From the NCBI RefSeq assembly GCF_002262875.1, contig NZ_NKYE01000004.1, positions 62,001 through 126,000 on the forward strand: DNA of 64,000 bases, in the 5' to 3' direction. Both the position numbers and the translations under genes were made by a program. The number at the start of each line of letters is the position of its first letter. Position 1 is the first letter of the stretch. Of the stretch, positions 62,906 through 64,000 are shown piece after piece. This DNA comes from Amycolatopsis antarctica. Lineage in GTDB: Bacteria > Actinomycetota > Actinomycetes > Mycobacteriales > Pseudonocardiaceae. The notes below the pieces were generated by a model. The model was not told where the DNA came from. It saw only the letters and a program-made list of their open reading frames with translations, and made no database searches.

Positions 62906-64000
62906 TTAGGCGGCGACGGGCACGAGGTGCGGACCGTCTGCGGGGTGGTGGGGTGTGCAGGTGGTGACGAGTTCGGTGATGTCGGTGTCGGTGGTGTGTC
63001 CGGCGCGTACGCGCATGGGGGTGCGGGAGCGTTCGTCGGTGCGGTAGCCGATCCCGGCGTAGTCCTCGGTTTCGGGGATCTCGTCGGCTAGTGCGCCGCG
63101 CATCCGTGCGTCGTCCCCAAGTACGAGGTCTACGAAGGTGGAGGATCCGACGCGTAGGCAGATGCGGCGGGTGAACAGGTCCCGGATCGGGACGATGTCC
63201 TTGGTGGGTTCCTGCACGTAGGCCAGGACAGAGAATCCGCAGGCGCGGCCCTGGGTGAGGATTTCGGCCAGGATGCGGTTGATGTCGCGGGCGGAGGTGC
63301 CGAACGCGGTCAGCATCGCGAGTTCGTCGATGAACAGGACCTCGAACGGGGTGTCCGGGCCGGGGGTGAACTTGCGTTCCCCACGTGCCCGCAGCAGCTC
63401 TTGACGTTGTTTCATGCGGTCGCGGAAGCGGGTGATCGCGGCGAGCATGGGGCACCAGGTGTCGCCGTCGTCGTCGGTGAGTTCGTCGTCGGCGGAGGTG
63501 GCGTGGTCGTAGTAGAGCGGGATGCCCTGCTCGGTTTCCATGCCGCCCTTGGGGTCGATCATCGTGACCCGCACCAAGCGGTCGCGGATCATCGGACCCA
63601 ACGAGCGCAACGGGTTCCACAGCAGGCTCGACTTACCGGAGCCGGTGGCCCCGGCGATGAGCCAGTGCTGACCGACCAGGGGTTCGGTCCAGGCTCGCCC
63701 GTACTCGGTGTCCCCCAACTCGATCGCCGTGAGGTCCACGTCGTCGGGGTCGTCGGGGATGTCCACGGCCGGAACGATCTGGTCGAACGGGTTGCCGTGC
63801 ACCGCGGTGATGGTGATGACCCGGGGCGATTCCTTCTGGATACCGAGGACATCGGCACCGAGGGAGGCGGCCAGTTCTTCCTGGGCTTGTTGGAAGGTGC
63901 GTACGCACTGGCCCTTGACCAGTCGGACCCGGATCACATCGATCGACGGCGTCGGGGCGGAGACCTTGAGCACCCGGGGGATCAGCGTTTTGCCGGTGCG
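62906..64000 (-). CDS. traB: FtsK/SpoIIIE-type DNA translocase TraB (5' end outside window)
   Basis: At least 364 residues; the frame is still open at the window edge and reads RTGKTLIPRVLKV there. Walker A is IAGATGSGKSSLLWNPLRSL and Walker B is VLFIDELAML. This is the conjugative FtsK/SpoIIIE translocase of AICE elements, which moves double-stranded DNA between mycelia. The GTG at 63973 is internal to the true protein. The position with repSA, xis and int matches pSAM2-type organisation. Confidence 0.9.
   Translation of the reverse strand, partial: RTGKTLIPRVLKVSAPTPSIDVIRVRLVKGQCVRTFQQAQEELAASLGADVLGIQKESPRVITITAVHGNPFDQIVPAVDIPDDPDDVDLTAIELGDTEYGRAWTEPLVGQHWLIAGATGSGKSSLLWNPLRSLGPMIRDRLVRVTMIDPKGGMETEQGIPLYYDHATSADDELTDDDGDTWCPMLAAITRFRDRMKQRQELLRARGERKFTPGPDTPFEVLFIDELAMLTAFGTSARDINRILAEILTQGRACGFSVLAYVQEPTKDIVPIRDLFTRRICLRVGSSTFVDLVLGDDARMRGALADEIPETEDYAGIGYRTDERSRTPMRVRAGHTTDTDITELVTTCTPHHPADGPHLVPVAA

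Overview
The window is high-GC actinobacterial DNA. GTG starts are common, and many genes carry a -10 hexamer six bases before the start codon, as expected for leaderless mRNAs. Gene order from about 0 to 51 kb follows the mycobacterial block metG-tatD-rpfB-ksgA-ispE-acyl ligase-pth-rplY-prs-glmU-tetR-mfd-mazG-lpqU-eno-divIC-DUF501-ppx (Rv1007c to Rv1026 in M. tuberculosis, from memory). Added XRE/DUF397 regulators and an actinomycete integrative element point to a filamentous actinomycete, most likely Pseudonocardiaceae (Amycolatopsis/Saccharopolyspora-like). The family assignment is an inference.

Layout: 0-12.9 kb, forward genes for translation, resuscitation and isoprenoids (metG 3' end, tatD, rpfB, ksgA, a SAM-I riboswitch with an orphan MetN-like ATPase, ispE, an ASCH protein, an ABC-F protein, an acyl-AMP ligase, a flavin oxidoreductase). 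13-15.3 kb, reverse: two DivIVA-like proteins, pth and rplY. 15.6-23.2 kb: a lipoprotein, an HxlR regulator with a divergent NAD(P)-binding protein, an LLM-class flavoprotein, prs-glmU, a GGDEF protein and tRNA-Gln. 23.4-27.8 kb: fatty acid desaturase, TetR, a DUF559 protein, MarR and an SDR. 27.8-31.1 kb: a sorbosone-dehydrogenase-like lipoprotein and a small WXG/ESX-like cassette. 31.3-51 kb: mfd, XRE+DUF397, a SurA-like lipoprotein, mazG, two lytic transglycosylases, a thioredoxin-reductase-like enzyme with a divergent XRE-cupin regulator, eno, divIC, DUF501, an AidB-like acyl-CoA dehydrogenase and ppx. 51-58 kb: S8 and S10 peptidases facing each other, a family-5 uracil-DNA glycosylase, NDH-2, a secreted protein and a tRNA with anticodon UAA. 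58.2-64 kb: one end of an integrated conjugative element (int, xis, repSA-like, DUF2637/Spd-like, small genes, traB cut by the window end), all reverse and mostly overlapping.

The most unusual structure is a family of 22-bp imperfect palindromes centred on GTCGAC, usually three per cluster at an exact 33-bp period. They lie directly after stop codons at five places between 25.2 and 39.8 kb. A second, unrelated array has an exact 22-bp period in two opposed blocks between the convergent peptidase genes. Other points of note are a SAM-riboswitch-controlled ABC ATPase with four altered catalytic motifs, a short-variable-loop tRNA with a leucine (UAA) anticodon at the element's attachment end, a pair of perfect DnaA boxes far from any replication gene, a probable one-base deletion in a membrane-protein gene, and several well-formed operator palindromes.
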